In this document: positions 1 through 11,815 of the stretch, in pieces
Layout: every line of letters begins with the position of its first letter
How positions within the stretch are numbered: the first letter of the stretch is position 1
NCBI GenBank assembly: GCA_026225945.1
Contig: JAMJFZ010001222.1
Span: 2,395,501 to 2,459,500 of the forward strand
Source: Cricetomys ansorgei
Lineage: Eukaryota; Chordata; Mammalia; Rodentia; Nesomyidae
DNA length: 64,000 nt
Reading direction: 5' to 3'
Made by a program: the position numbers and the translations under genes
Notes under the pieces: model-generated
Told to the model about the DNA's origin: nothing
What the model saw: the letters and a program-made list of their open reading frames with translations, nothing else
The model's database searches: none

Positions 1-261
1 AGTTCGTAGTGTAAGATCTGTGTTCACAGCTCCTGGAGTGTGATTTCTATGTCAGTGGCCAGAGCCAAGAGTGACCACTAATTCCAGGATTCATTTTTTT
101 CTAATTCATATTTCTGTCTTCTTTCTCTCTTAAGGAATCCCGATTCTCTCCTCTAAAACATAAAAACATTTCCTTTTGTGCCGAGTTCCACAGTAACAAT
201 GTACAAAGTAATTCCAATAATTCGTGTACTCCAACGCAGTCTCTGTTGCTGGAACAAAATG
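1..261. other. Unassigned non-coding sequence
   Basis: AT-rich single-copy-looking sequence with short T runs. I see no repeat family, no convincing open frame and no RNA fold. Confidence 0.4.
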
Positions 262-668
262 CCCGAGGCTGGGTATTTTATAGAGGAAGTTTATTTAGCT
301 CACAGTTAGAGAAATTTGAAAGTAGGATGCCAACAAATCTGCCTGGTTCTGGTGATGGGTGATGGCTACATCACGGTGTGGTGGATGCGATCACGGTGGG
401 AGCATGTATGAGAGAAAGAGATCACATGGAAAGACAGGAAGCCAGAGAGAGTCGGGAGCCAGGCTTCCTCCTTTTATGCAATTCATTATCATGGGGACAA
501 ACTTTCTTCAAGAAAGCAATAATTCCTTCTGAGGGTGATTTCTTCCACGACTCACTTACCATGCACCATGCCCCACCTTCACCTACTGAGCACCGCCACA
601 TGAAGACTAAATTTGCACCACACGAATATTTGGGAGACGCACTCAAATTAGACCCAAACCACATGCTT
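262..668 (-). mobile_element. MaLR-type LTR fossil (MST/MLT1-like)
   Basis: Read on the + strand, the segment begins with a GAGGCTGGGTATTTTATAG stretch followed by a TTTATTTAGCTCACAG stretch. Its middle is rich in GAGAGA and 'atcacatgg', and it ends with a CCCCACCTTCACC stretch and 'caaaccacatgc'. That order is the reverse complement of mammalian MaLR LTRs (ERVL-MaLR class), so the element lies on the minus strand. It is heavily diverged and there is no internal region. The open frame at 378-674 lies within it and is not a gene. The exact subfamily is not assigned. Confidence 0.5.
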
Positions 669-697
669 TGTTGATCCAGACTTCAAGTGTTGTTTGT

Positions 698-866
698 AGC
701 TAAGCATGGTGCTGCCTCTCTGGTAACCTAGTGCTCAGAAGGCTGAGGCAGAAGGATTACAAGTTCAAGTCTAGCTTGAACTCTATTGTCAGACCCTGTC
801 TCAAGGAAAACAAGGAACGTGGATACAGCCCAGTAGTAGAGCACTCTGCAAATGTGCAAAGCATTA
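698..866 (+). mobile_element. B4-type SINE (B1-ID fusion)
   Basis: A B1-like half (GGCTGAGGCAG, then a 'caagtct...ttgaactc' block and CCCTGTCTCAAGG) is followed directly by an ID-like half containing AGCCCAGTAGTAGAGCACT. This B1-plus-ID order is the signature of rodent B4 (RSINE1) elements, which are non-autonomous and mobilised by L1. The ID-half box-B region is degraded and no A-tail remains, so it is old. Confidence 0.65.
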
Positions 867-1652
867 TCATTGCTAAAGTTTACAACATGGCAAATGACAG
901 ATGATTTTACAGAGATAGTGATTAAATATTTTTTCAGTGTAAGAGTGGCCTAACAAGATATTCAGATGTTGAAATTGAATATGTATAAAAAGGTGACAAA
1001 CGATTAAAATATTTGTGAGGAATTACTAATTTGTGCTGATCCCTTATGTAAATGGCATAGAGTTAAAGTACTGCATTCAAAGTTCACTGCATCTTTTCTT
1101 TAATTTTCTCAGTGTAATTATATTATTCTTTTGAAACTGAGTCATTAGATTTTGTTTAAATTCAACTTTCCTTAACATCCATTTCATGTTTACAAATAAA
1201 CAAACAGAACATTTCTGAAAGTCAAAATTAGATTTGCTATTGTGACCTGAGAGATTTCCTCCCATATCTTCGGACTCCTTTCCATCTCTCCTTTAGTAAA
1301 TAATTTCACTAGTTTCTAATTATCCTTCCTATATCTTTTTGAAGCACACACCCACACACCACAAACATGTTGTACTAATTGGCAGAGGTCAGAGGTGGAG
1401 GCTACAGTGGCAGAACTGTGATCCCCAAAGACAAGGGGAAATGGATGCAGGACACAGCTTCCTGTGACTCATCATTGAATTTACTAGCAATCAAGGATTG
1501 TCTTTTGTCCACCCTGGTCATCCCTTGATGAACACCTATTTCTCTACAGCTTGGGTACCGAGAAGATGTAATACAATGTCTGAGTAAAGAGCAGGACCCG
1601 TGGGTCAGACTTGCTGTCAGCTGAGCAGGTTTGTCATCTTGCTGTAAGATCT
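867..1652. other. Unassigned AT-rich sequence
   Basis: Nothing recognisable. Open frames here, such as a 62-codon minus-strand frame near 1077-1265, have no domain, no coding bias and no splice context that I trust. Confidence 0.4.
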
Positions 1653-2023
1653 TGTAGTGGCGCCTGAAAGGGTTTTTTCAAGGAAGGGTATCTCAGTGAT
1701 AGGAGGGAACACCACAAAGTCACACCACACAACAGAATCCCACCTGAGAGACTTTATTAGGGAGTTGGGACGGGATACAAGGCGGCTGCCTCACAGAGGG
1801 GATAGGAAGAGACAGCGCCAGGTTGGCATGATGCCACTCCTTTAGATGGGGTGGTATGGCTCATGAGCAGAAGATGCGTGCTGCCTTGGCCGTTAGTGAT
1901 GATGCGGGCCCTTACTGAGCTGACTCACTGAAGGCGGGGAAGGTTTTTATGAGTGGGTGTTCATTAGTGTGCCCAACAGCATCTACCTAATCGGTGTTTG
2001 AGAAGTTAATGTGCTTAACAACA
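1653..2023 (-). mobile_element. Probable solo LTR, minus strand
   Basis: The block is bounded by TGTAGTGGCGCC on the left and CTTAACAACA on the right, i.e. TG...CA-type ends. Read on the minus strand it carries an AATAAA polyadenylation signal (complement at 1753-1758) about 100 bases before its 3' end, the usual R-U5 spacing. A shared ATCT lies at 1649-1652 and 2025-2028, but it does not sit flush with both TG/CA ends, so the target duplication is unproven. Family unknown. The 62-codon + frame at 1657-1845 is inside it and is not a gene. Confidence 0.4.
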
Positions 2024-3356
2024 CATCTGCTATACTTTACATGTGAGTTCTATTTAGTTTTCATTATAATTAACATGACTTGGGGCAGCTGATTGATTCT
2101 GTGAAAGTTGTAAAGTAAAACACAGACATGAAGCTACATTTTAATTTTAGGAAGCAAATACTTTTTACTATAAATATATGCAAATTTTGGTATAAATTCA
2201 TACGATTTTATTTTAAGCATTCAAAAGTTATCTGTTGTTTCCTGAAATCCAGAGATTAGAACAGCTCTGATTATAAATACTACTTCTCTTGACTATTGCT
2301 TTCTCCCTATAGAATTGCATGGAGAATTAGCTGTTCAAAGAAAACAGTATTGTCTGCTCATTGCTCTGAGACCAGCAGCCAACTCTGAGTGACTGACCTA
2401 TGGAGAAAGGACTAGAATGGCTAGCAGCATCCCCAGAGGAGCAGACTGTCTTTTTGCCAATAGCTTCAATCTACCCCCACCTCCTGTCCAGAGCTGCTAA
2501 TGAGTGAAGAAATTGACTGCTCTTGCTTCTTCTCCTAGCAAGGGCTCGCCTCTGTGGAAGTGCTAATGAGTCCTGACAGCAGCCTCAGCATGAGGACAAG
2601 GAGGAGAGCCCTGAACTACCCACTCACTGTCACTGAACATTCTAGAACCAGTAGCTAAGCTAGACCAACCATCCTCTCCAGCTTATCCTGCCTTCTCAGA
2701 AGTCTGCAGAATCTGCTGTTTTTTTTCCCTCTTTGTACCAGATTCTACCTGGGTCTCATGTGTTAATCCTCCTGCCTCCCATGGGCTCAGACCAGAAAGG
2801 AATTCAGCAGCTCACAGTTGTTTGCCCAGTTGTCTGAAGGCGGTAAAGAGCACTTTCATCAGAGTCTGTCTCCTTGATAGACTCTCCTAGTCATTCTTTC
2901 TTCTCTCTGCAAGTTGGATAATGGCTATTTGAGAAAAGCTGAGCACATTAGAAACACATAGGATAAAGGAATTAAAAAGACATGAAGATTGGGAAGGCTC
3001 CTCGAAGAGGTTAAACCTAGGCGTTACTATATCTGCGTAGATCTGTGCGTGTTCGTGTGTACACACAAGGGAAGGTGTAGTGGGACACGAGCCAGCTGTG
3101 ACATATTTCTGTGCAGGCTAATGGGATGAGGTAGAAGCAGGCACACACTGGTGGATGTCAGTTTCCCCTCTGATTTGAAATACATAGTATAAATAACATA
3201 TTGAAAGAGTAACAGAGAGAAAAGGCTAAGCAGTCTTGGATTTTTCTTGTTAGACAGAAATTTTTCACATCTTGTAAAACATTTTTTGGTACAGGGTTAT
3301 GAATCACTCTTAGTCTTCTGAGAACCTAAACCACAATGTTTGCCTTTTCTAGATTA
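2024..3356. other. Unassigned non-coding sequence
   Basis: AT-rich at first (2040-2300), then mixed composition. No repeat family, coding frame or RNA gene recognised. Confidence 0.4.
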
Positions 3357-3453
3357 AGAGAGAGAGACAGAGAGACAGAGAAAGAGAGGGAGAGGGAGAG
3401 GGAGAGGGAGAGGGAGAGGGAGAGGGAGAGGGAGAGGGAGAGGGAAAGAGAGA
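3357..3453. repeat. (GGGAGA)n purine microsatellite
   Basis: About ten uninterrupted copies of the hexamer GGGAGA lie at 3385-3444, flanked by imperfect GAGACA and GAAAGA units. The + strand is all purine across the pure part and has mirror symmetry, so it could form triplex (H-DNA) structure. Confidence 0.9.
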
Positions 3454-6400
3454 ATGGATTTTAAAAGAAAACTGAGCAGCATCTCATCAGCCCCATAGTC
3501 TCAGCTATCCAGGAAGGGAATTTGGGGGGAAATCCTACTCTAAGCTCCTCTTGCCCATGGTTTTCCATACCTGGAAGATGCAGCCCCAAGATTTAAAATA
3601 AATTCCCGTCTAAGTTGAGCCGTTTCCCCTCCAGGCTCATCGTCTCTGGCCTGCTCTACTGTAGACCAAATGACATTCTTTCCTGAGTTTCATTCAAATC
3701 TGCAGGAAGAAAACAACATTCAGAAAAGTCAATTTTATAACTTAAATTTTTATAATTGAGGCTAGGACTCATATATTATTGGACGAAGCACCCAGTAATA
3801 AGAACAAACGCAAGCAAAAGAAGAAAGCCTATTCTGGTTGCTTGCTGCATGGGTCTAGAGAGCCCTTGGTCAACTGTACACTTGGAGTGAAACAGCAGCA
3901 GCAGTCATGTGAGATGATAGTCCTGCCTCTCCAACACCTCCGCCGGAGTCTTGCCATAGACGTTACAGTGCTAGATGGTAAGGAAAGATAAAGGAGAGGC
4001 CCCAGAGCAGCAGCTGTTGACACATGTGTAACAAGGGTTAATGTGACAACATGCTTTCGGAGAACAGATGTAAGGAAAGCATGGACTAGACTCTAAGAAT
4101 CAGTAGAAAGCCTCCTTTCTTGGACAGTTAGAAACACCCTTTCTCTCTGTCGGTCATATCTCTTTTTGTGCCCAGGGATTAAAGGCCTGAGGCGTCTCAG
4201 AGCATCTCCTTTGAGTTCCTCAGATTCTCTTTGTCTGACTTCCCAACCTGCATCTTCTGGGTGTTGTTGTCAGTGATTGACACATGGCCTTGGCGTCTTG
4301 TCCTGGGCAGTATGTGCTCTGTCAGCTCTTTAGATTTAAGAGTCCTTACATTTCCAGGAAGGCCCTTTGTGATTACTTTAACATATATTTCCTAGAATGG
4401 CTTACAAGCTGTGGTATATTCAAATTTATCATTCCTTTTCCAAGTTTTCCCCAAAATATATTTTTGCCCCTTGTAACCTGCTAGGCCTGACATCACATGC
4501 TGAGTGAGTCAGAGCTCTCTCACTTAAATGCAGCTAACGCTAAAATTGTGCTATCGATTTCTGCTGCTCTTTTTGCTTTCCTTGTTGTCTGTTTATAAAA
4601 GTTGGCTTAGCTAATATTACTCTAAATATGTTGTGCTGCTCTGTCTCTGTCTCTGTCTCCATGTACCTTATTAACCACCTTTCATTGGAGTCATCTACGT
4701 CAAAATACTTTTTTAAGACTTCAAAACAGATTTTTTTTTTTCTATTCGAAAATAGTTCCAAACATTCCCTTTTGGTCTAGTCCGTTTGGGTTACCACAGA
4801 GCACATTCATGTAGTATGTCATTTCTGGCATATACACAGCAACAGAAAACCAATTTTGATAGCATTTTCTGAGTGCTAGAAGACCCTGGGAAGGCTCTGG
4901 CTCCATCATCACAAGCTGTGTGGTTTTCCTGGAGTTGTTCTGCTTCCTCATTGGTGATCCAGGCTCCCTATGTTATCTCACTGGGTTTTCTAAGCTCCAG
5001 TTAGATTATGTGAGTAGTGGTAGCTTGCTGATATTATTGCTACTATCTCTCTTTACTTAGCAACATTCCGGCTATGGGCGGGTAGTCTGTGGGGTCAGGA
5101 GATATATCAGAGCTTTGCTGTCTTTATCATCTTCCATCACAAGGCCCCAGAACCGCCTTATTGAGAAGATATCCTTGAACTAGTTCTGGATCAACATGAC
5201 CTTGCCGATCTTTGCTCTCTGCTAGTACTTACAGCAAAATTCCTCAAATACTTCTGTTTCCAGAAAAACCCTAGAAAAAGTCAATAGTCAAAAGTTTAAT
5301 ACCACATATGAACATGCAGGTTGAAGAACGGAGTGTGTAAATGGGTCTATTCCAGTATTTATTGCACCCACTAAGACAAAACATTAGAGACCATGTCAGA
5401 TAAAGAGAATGTCAACATGTACACTGTGCCTTTACACAGTCGTGTACATGGCATGTTTAGCATCCATTTATTATGAGAAAAATCTTTAGGTCTTTTCTTC
5501 TGGCAGTTTCAATGCAAGGCAGAAATACAAACATTTTACTTCCTTACAGGTAGTTTGTCCGACTGAAGAAGAATCATTTGTCTCTCTGAAATATTCAAAG
5601 CCGTTTTGACTGTATATGTTGGAACTCTGGACTCCAGACGCCAACTCTTCCTAATCACCACAGACTGGATCACTGTAGCGGAAAGGGTTTGCTAGATCTC
5701 TCCCCTTTACAGCCCATCATTTAGTCTTTGTTGTGTCCCTGATGGCTTCATGCAAATACCAGCTAGCAGCCTCCCTGACAAACATCTCCATTCCTCTTCT
5801 TCCCTTTAGGGTTAGGGAGTTGGGAGGAGCAAGGGGTGGGTTGCCATCCAGGTTAAACACCCTTGGTTCAGATTTTCTGGCTCCCTAGAGATTGCAGTAC
5901 AGATGTCTTCGCTGTGCCTCTCAGCCACTCTCTCAGGCCTCTTCTTTCCCCAGTTCTAAATGTCTGATGGAAATGAGTCAAGATATTGATCGTGAGCTTA
6001 CATTCTCAAGAAGTATGCTACAGTTTCATGCAGGGGGATCTCAGTTTGGGGGAGATCAAAGAAAGCACCTCTTGTCTCTTTCTCCTGGTGGTGAGAGGTT
6101 TTTTTTTTTTTTTTCATCCATCGTTTGGTCTATGGCTGTACACACAGAGCCTGACACACAGGAGGCATCCACATTGGCTAATAAAATGCACACTTGCTGA
6201 AGGCCACTTCTGCAGCCTAGTGTAGTCCACATCAGTCAGGTAAGATGCACTTGCTTACATGTTCCTAATGATAAACCTCACCAGCTGAATCAGAATGCTG
6301 GAAAGACAGTAGAAAGGGCAAGAGGAAAGGAAAGCTAGGATTTAGAGGGCAGGTATTGCCTGATAATCGCGGTAGGGAGAACCAGGCTAGCTACAGTCTT

Positions 6401-7204
6401 GGAAGAACAGCCCAGGAGCTGGGCAAAGGTTCAGCACAGCACACAAACCTTGAAAGGGCCTCTCACCTCCTTTACAGCTGCAGTCCCCTCAGGCTCTCTC
6501 TAGCCTGTGCAGAGAGCATGGTTGGGATTTTGAGCCGTGGCAAGCTGACTTAGGCAAGTTGGATGCCTTGGGGGAGGCTGTGTGTGAGGCGGGTAGCTCA
6601 GGAACAATGTGTCTGCATTGACTCTTCTGCCACATCCCTTTTCAACCCCTCTCCAAGGTCCAGGCTCCAGATTCCTGTGAAGCCGTTAAGGCAAATGTTC
6701 CCTCTGAGCGGTGATTCCTCTTAGCTCTGCCGGTCTCCCCGGTTGCAGCCATGTGAGGTTGTGCACAATTACAGCCTCTCTGTCCAACACAAGTGCACCC
6801 TGGGGCGGGAGCAGACTGTTTTTATGAGAACTAAACAATGCTGAACTTCTTTCACACATCTTCTGGTCTGTGGGGCAAAGCCTACACAGGCCAAGGTTCT
6901 GAGACAAATGAGGGAAGTCTTACCAGTCGGAGGAGGTACGAGGTCGGATATTGTACCTGGGAAGGAGACAGGGCTGGTGAGATCCTTGGCACTGTGGCAG
7001 GGAGAAGTAAACACTGAGGAGCCATTTTCTTCTATAGTGTGGAAACTCCCTGTTCAAGCACAGCACGCCTGTGCCCCTGTCCACATTGAGGCATATAAGC
7101 TAAGAGTCCTAGAAAAAATAATGCCCCATTCATTATAGTTACTCAAAAACCATATTAAAATATTGAGACTGTTACACTTTCTTCTTTGCCTTCTTGATTT
7201 TTAA
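3454..7204. other. Long unassigned non-coding stretch
   Basis: About 3.7 kb without a repeat family that I can name. It contains small T runs (4731-4740, 6100-6115) and a short CTCTGT run near 4640. Open frames up to about 100 codons (e.g. 5892-6200, which includes a phenylalanine run encoded by the T run) show no domain. It may hold decayed ancient repeats that only a search would detect. Confidence 0.4.
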
Positions 7205-7440
7205 AAAATTTTAATTTCTTTTTTTTTTTCTGAAATAGTCTTGTATATAGCCCAGATAGTCTCAAATTCTCAATCCTTTTGCCACAGCCTCTGAGTACTG
7301 CCTTGAAAGGTGTGTGATACTTGATCTATTTATTTATTTAGACAGATTCTCCCTGTGTAGTCCAGGCTGGCCTAGAACTCATGATCCTTCTGCTTGATCC
7401 CCTGAGTTTGGGGACTATAACTCACCATACTTGCCTAGGC
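7205..7440 (-). mobile_element. Two adjacent old B1 SINE fragments, minus strand
   Basis: Two B1-type blocks read on the + strand as T-rich start, 'ctgaaatagtcttgtatatag', 'cctctgagtactgcc' (7205-7320), then 'gacagattctccctgtgtag', 'ccaggctggcc', 'gaactcatgatccttctgc' (7340-7440). Both are reverse complements of the 7SL-derived B1 unit. The first is more diverged. They may be one dimer-like old insertion or two events. Confidence 0.65.
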
Positions 7441-7610
7441 ACTATTTTCAGAGCAGTTTTAGTGTCTTAGAAAGTACAGTGGGCTCATCTGCCCCTGTCT
7501 CAAGGGGTAGCCCCTGTTACTGAATTCTTGCATTAGTATGTTGCACTGATTATGCCTTGGCAGTCCATATTGAGATATTACTTACTGTTACAGGATTATA
7601 TAAATAACAC

Positions 7611-7644
7611 TTTATATATGTGTGTGTATATATATATATATATG
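7611..7644. repeat. (TG)n/(TA)n microsatellite
   Basis: A short TGTGTGTATATATATATATA run. It is a low-copy dinucleotide repeat with no associated gene. Confidence 0.85.
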
Positions 7645-7929
7645 ATATTTATTATTACTTTCATTAAGGTCTAAGGGTTCACCCTTTGTATTGTACATAT
7701 ATTTAGAAGAATATGTGACGACACATCCCTTATGATAGCATCCCACAGTATAGTCTCACTGTCTAACCATTCCCCGTAATTCACTTCTTCAACCTCCTCT
7801 TTCCTCAATCCCCACAAACACTGATTTAAAAAAAAAACAAAACACGAAAGCTGTCTCCATAGAAGACTGAATGATGTCTCTTGTGGCTTCCTGCAGGATG
7901 ATAAGTGACTATAGAAACCAGGCACTTGT
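7645..7929. other. Unassigned sequence
   Basis: Nothing recognised apart from a short A run near 7828. The 84-codon minus-strand frame at 7671-7925 has no domain. Confidence 0.35.
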
Positions 7930-8300
7930 GTGGATTATTTTTTGTCAGCTTGACACAAACTGAAGCCACCTAGGAAGGGGAAATTTCTATTGAGAAATTG
8001 CCCGCATCATACTGACCTGTGGGCATGTCTGGCAGACATCCTTGATTAATGACTGATGGAGGGGGGCCTCGCCTGCTGTGCACACTGCCACCTCTGGGAA
8101 GGTAGTCTTAGGTTATATGAGAAAGCAAGTGATGTTTCTTCATGAGCTTTGCTTCTACTCCTACCTCCATGTTTCTGCCTTGAGTTCCCACTCTGACTTC
8201 TCTCAATGGTGGCTTGTAAGCTGAAAGCTGAAACAAACCCTTGCCTTCCCAAGTTGCTTTTGGTAAGAGTTACATCACAGCAATAAAAACTTGGGCAATG
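7930..8300. mobile_element. Rodent interspersed repeat, copy 1 of a family
   Basis: Starts with 'tttttgtcagcttgacaca', runs through a 'ccacctaggaagggg' block and 'ctgaaagctgaaacaaacc', and ends with 'tcacagcaataaaaacttgg'. The same order of blocks recurs at 10275-10680 and, in a more diverged form, at 54245-54540, so it is a dispersed repeat. The ends resemble LTR-like rodent repeats with a 'cagcaatagaaac' terminus, but I do not assign a family name. No coding capacity. Confidence 0.55.
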
Positions 8301-9671
8301 CTAACAGTGCATTCCTGGAGTTAACGGTCTTTCCAAAGAGACAATTCTCCATGGTGACTACACTGGAGTAGAAGCATCTCCACTGAGAATGCTTGTTGAA
8401 TGCCTTATTTGGAATGGCTATATTTATTGTGTGCCTCACAAAGGAGCAAGCCAACTTTGTAACAAGTATACCTGTCATCCAGGGTCTCTAGTATCTCATT
8501 TCCCTCCCCAGGACATATGATAAGGAAGGGGAGAGAGGTATGCTGGGCTGGGCGGGGTGGGGGGGGTGTTAGTGAAGCAACAGTGCTGCTGTCTTTCATC
8601 TCTTCAGGTCCAGGGGTCGAGTTAACCCAGAATCATAAAATCAAGGGGCTCTAGATGAGGTGGGGATTGAAGTCTTGATTTTCGGTAGAGTTAGATTTAT
8701 GATATCTCAGAACGACCAGAAAAGTTAGTTTGGTGAATGAGGGGTAACAACATGAGCACAGAAGGACAGTGGCAGAAAGAAAGTAAAGTTGGCTTTTAAC
8801 TCATCACGAAGATGTCTTGCTGTGGTTGAAAGTCCCCTCCAACATTCTAATGTCGAAGCTTAAGCAGTGGTATGACAGTGCTAAGGGAATCTTAGGAGGC
8901 CACGAGGGTAGAGTGTTGTTTGGGGGTTCTCAGCATCCCATCATCCCGGGGGAATATACAGCAATGCCTCACCTCTGAGAAGCAGAGAGCTGTGCCCATT
9001 CTTTGTCTCAAACCTCCTTGCCTCCGGAAGTTTGACAAAACAGTATCTGCTTTCTCTCAGTTACCCAGTCTTGGGTCACTGTAGTCACAGCACAGACTAC
9101 GTAAAAAATCAAGGTGTTTTCAGGGCTGCGGTTTCTCTGAAACTCTAGGAAAAGATCTCTTCTTGCCTCTTGTTATAGTTTTGGTATGAAAGTATGTACA
9201 GTGGGCTCATGTATTGACCATCTGGCCTCCAGTTTATGGTGCTATTTTGAAGGTTGTGGAGACTTTAGGAAGTGGGACCTTGCTGGTAGAATCAGAACTC
9301 TAAACCCAGGCATTGAAATAGAAAAAAGACACAGGAAATTGATGTCCTCATTGAACTTGGAAACAATGTCCATCTTCAGGTGGGCGCAGTACCTGGCAGA
9401 CATCCTATAGTCTCCGGTATCTACTTTTCAGACTCAGCTGCAGTTTGAAAAGCTCAGTAGCTTTTCAGAGCCCTTCCACCCATATGTCTATTCACCAACT
9501 CTTTATCAAGAGGAACTGGATTTAAATTTATGCTTTACCTCTATGCCACCCTAGACAAACAAGCAATTTGTTTGTTTCTTGCCTTGGTGTCCCCATCTGT
9601 AACACAGAGATAATTATGGGTCTGTGTGAATTAAAATAATACCTATTTATTTGTTAGTAAGCTCTTCATAA
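8301..9671. other. Unassigned non-coding sequence
   Basis: No repeat family or gene recognised. There is a short G run near 8553-8570. Confidence 0.4.
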
Positions 9672-10215
9672 TTTTATTTTGAGACAGGATCTTTTTAGTG
9701 GTATACCTACTGGGTGGCTCAGCAAGGAAACATAGAGGCATATTCATTGGTGCAATCCCTGTCAGACCTCAGCAGAGGAAACCACTATCCTGGCCAGTGC
9801 CATACTGGACAGTAGAACCCCGAGCAGCTGAACTCAGGTGCTTTTATTGATCCAGAACTCCTCAGGTTTCTACTGACAGCACGTACAGATCCTGATCAAT
9901 CAAACGTCCCCCACATAAATCCAACACCTGCAGACAACCCAAAATGTGAAGACCTAGGCAGCCCCTCACCCAACAATGCATAAACAGTTACTTTATACAT
10001 AACTAAAAATAAACTTCCACAGCGGTTCTCTGTACCCCAGACTAACCTTCAACTCACTGTGTAGCTGAGGGATGATGACCTTGAACTTCTGATCCTTCTG
10101 CCTCTACGGAGGCCTATTATTACCATATCCAGTGTATGTGGTGTCTGTGATCGAACCTAGGGCTTTGTGTGTACTAGGCGAACACTCTAACAGCTGAGCT
10201 ACATTTCCTGCTACA
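9672..10215 (-). mobile_element. B4-type SINE, minus strand, split by an LTR
   Basis: A B1-like start (TTTTGAGACAGGATCT) at 9672-9698 is interrupted. It resumes after 10021 with 'ctctgtaccccag', 'gaacttctgatccttctgcc', then an ID-like half (CGAACCTAGGGCTTTGTG, then 'acactctaacagctgagcta'). Joined over the gap this is a reverse B4 element. The intervening 323 bp is a separate LTR-like insertion, so the SINE is the older of the two. Confidence 0.6.
9699..10021 (+). mobile_element. Short solo LTR-like element, copy A
   Basis: About 320 bp with end-to-end resemblance to 16368-16702, which sits in the provirus gag. Shared blocks include 'attggtgcaa', 'gccatactggacagt', 'cagaactcctcagg', 'cccccacataaat' and 'actaaaaataaact'. 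It starts TG and ends CA with AATAAA just before the 3' end, as expected of a compact LTR. Insertion into a B4 SINE fixes its left and right limits. No clear target duplication remains here, unlike copy B. No coding capacity. Confidence 0.6.
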
Positions 10216-10274
10216 CTCTTGACCAATCTGAGTATTTCAGTACTATAGTCTTGTATTGTTGGTTACAAGGGTGG

Positions 10275-10680
10275 TATGCTGGTTAATTTTTTTTTCCCCT
10301 TAACTCACAAGCTGGGGTCATCTGAGAAGAGGGAACCTCAACTGAGTAACTGCCTCCATCAGATTGGCCAGTGAGCAATCTGTGAGGCATTTTCTGGATT
10401 AACAATTGATATTGAGAGCCCCATCCCCCTGTGGGCAGTACCGCCCCTGGGGCAGGTGGTCCTGGATTATATGAGGCTGAAAAATCCATGAAGAGCAAGC
10501 CAGTAAATAGTACTCCTCCATGACTTCTGGTTCAGTTCCTGCCTCCAGGTTCCTGCTTTGGAGACCCTGCCCTGACGTCCCTTCATGCTGGACTACAACT
10601 GTCAGCTGAAATGAGCTCTCTCCACCCTGGTTGCTTTGGTCATGGTGGTCACCACAGAGTAGAAGCCTACCTAACACAGG
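10275..10680. mobile_element. Rodent interspersed repeat, copy 2
   Basis: Same family as 7930-8300. It has a 'ctcacaagctggggtcatct' start, 'gagggaacctcaactgag', a CCCATCCCCCTGTGGGCAG block, 'gtcctggattatatgagg', 'tgtcagctgaaatgagc' and 'tggtcatggtggtcaccac'. More complete than copy 1. The 131-codon minus-strand frame at 10399-10794 overlaps it and is fortuitous. Confidence 0.55.
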
Positions 10681-10819
10681 TGTGTGCGCATTTAAAATGT
10701 AATGAAGGTTGTTTCTGATGCTTTCTCCCTTTTGGTTTAGAATCTTTCTCTCCGTCTTTCTCAAATGGATGTAAGTCTTTATCGTGACCAACAAGGCCGT
10801 CTTACAATTGAGAAGTTTC

Positions 10820-11815
10820 CTTTATGGGCTCAGCAGGCATTGCTTTTTAAAAAAAATTGTTGTTTGGCAGTGCATACAAGTATATACTGCATTCTGTTTA
10901 CTCCGTCTCTCCATCCTCCTCTCCCTCCTTCCATGCCAGTCTCCCCCAGCTCCTCCCAGTCCTTTCTATATCGTGATTTATGGTTTTCTGTTTGAGTTTT
11001 ATCTGTGACCATTGGATTGCTGAGGCTGCCAGTGGGTGCACAGTGAAGACAATGATTCTTCCTGTCAGCAGTGAAAGGTAGGCTCCTTAATCCATGTTTG
11101 ACTGTCGATGGGTCCGTCCTTGTGCCAACTCAGTGCCGATATACGAAGCTGCTGTGAGCTCACAATTGCAGTGACTGTGTCTTGTCCAGAGGATAACATT
11201 CTAGCCCTTATCCCTATGGTCTGGCCTGCTCTCCATTTCTCCTTTCCCTTTGTCTGCAGTGTCTTCTGAGCTCCAGAAGGGATAGCACAAATACCTGTTG
11301 TAGGAAGAGTGCATGTCTGTCACTCATCCCTAGCACCATGTGCAGTTATGAGTTTCTGCATTTACCACCATTCACTGGAAAGGGGGGACTCTCTGATTAG
11401 GGCTGAGATTAGCATTTGTCTATGACTATAAATGTAAACATTTAAAAGGTAACTTGATGCTATGGCTATTTAGCTTAATTTAGCTTAACTATAATATTCA
11501 GTTTCCTCTAGGACCTATGGTCTCTCCCGCCACGGATTTTTGACAAGGTTTACAGTACCAGACATGGATTTCATCCTATGGAGCAGGCCTCGAATGCAAT
11601 CAGAGAATGATTGGTTACTCCCATAACAGCAGTGCCACTGTTGCACAAATAGTGCACCTTGCCTGGCAAATTGGTCTCATAGTTCATAGTTCATAGTGTT
11701 TTCAGCTGGATGTGACTGTTGATGCCTTTTCTTCCCAATGGCTTGCGTAGCACCTTCCGGAACTATGAAAGCCAGCTGGCAGGAAGAAAGCTTTTGGTTC
11801 ACAGAGGCACCTTCT
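10820..11815 (-). mobile_element. L1 (Lx-type) 3' UTR, minus strand
   Basis: Read on the + strand, the segment has the complement of a rodent L1 tail. It contains a pyrimidine-rich 'cctcctctccctccttcc' block near 10915, 'gattagggctgagatt' (11395), 'ggttactcccataacag' (11610) and 'actatgaaagccagctggc' (11762). These are familiar parts of older rodent L1 3' UTRs. The ORFs are not included, so it is 5'-truncated. The T-rich tract at 10842-10858 is probably the complement of the poly(A) end. Confidence 0.7.

Noticed and set aside
1656..1669. TGGCGCCTGAAAGG as a tRNA-Lys primer binding site
   Set aside because: It lies at the end of an LTR that runs on the minus strand, and no LTR precedes it on the + strand; the similarity is probably chance.
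10399..10794. 131-codon minus-strand frame
   Set aside because: Lies almost wholly within an interspersed rodent repeat.
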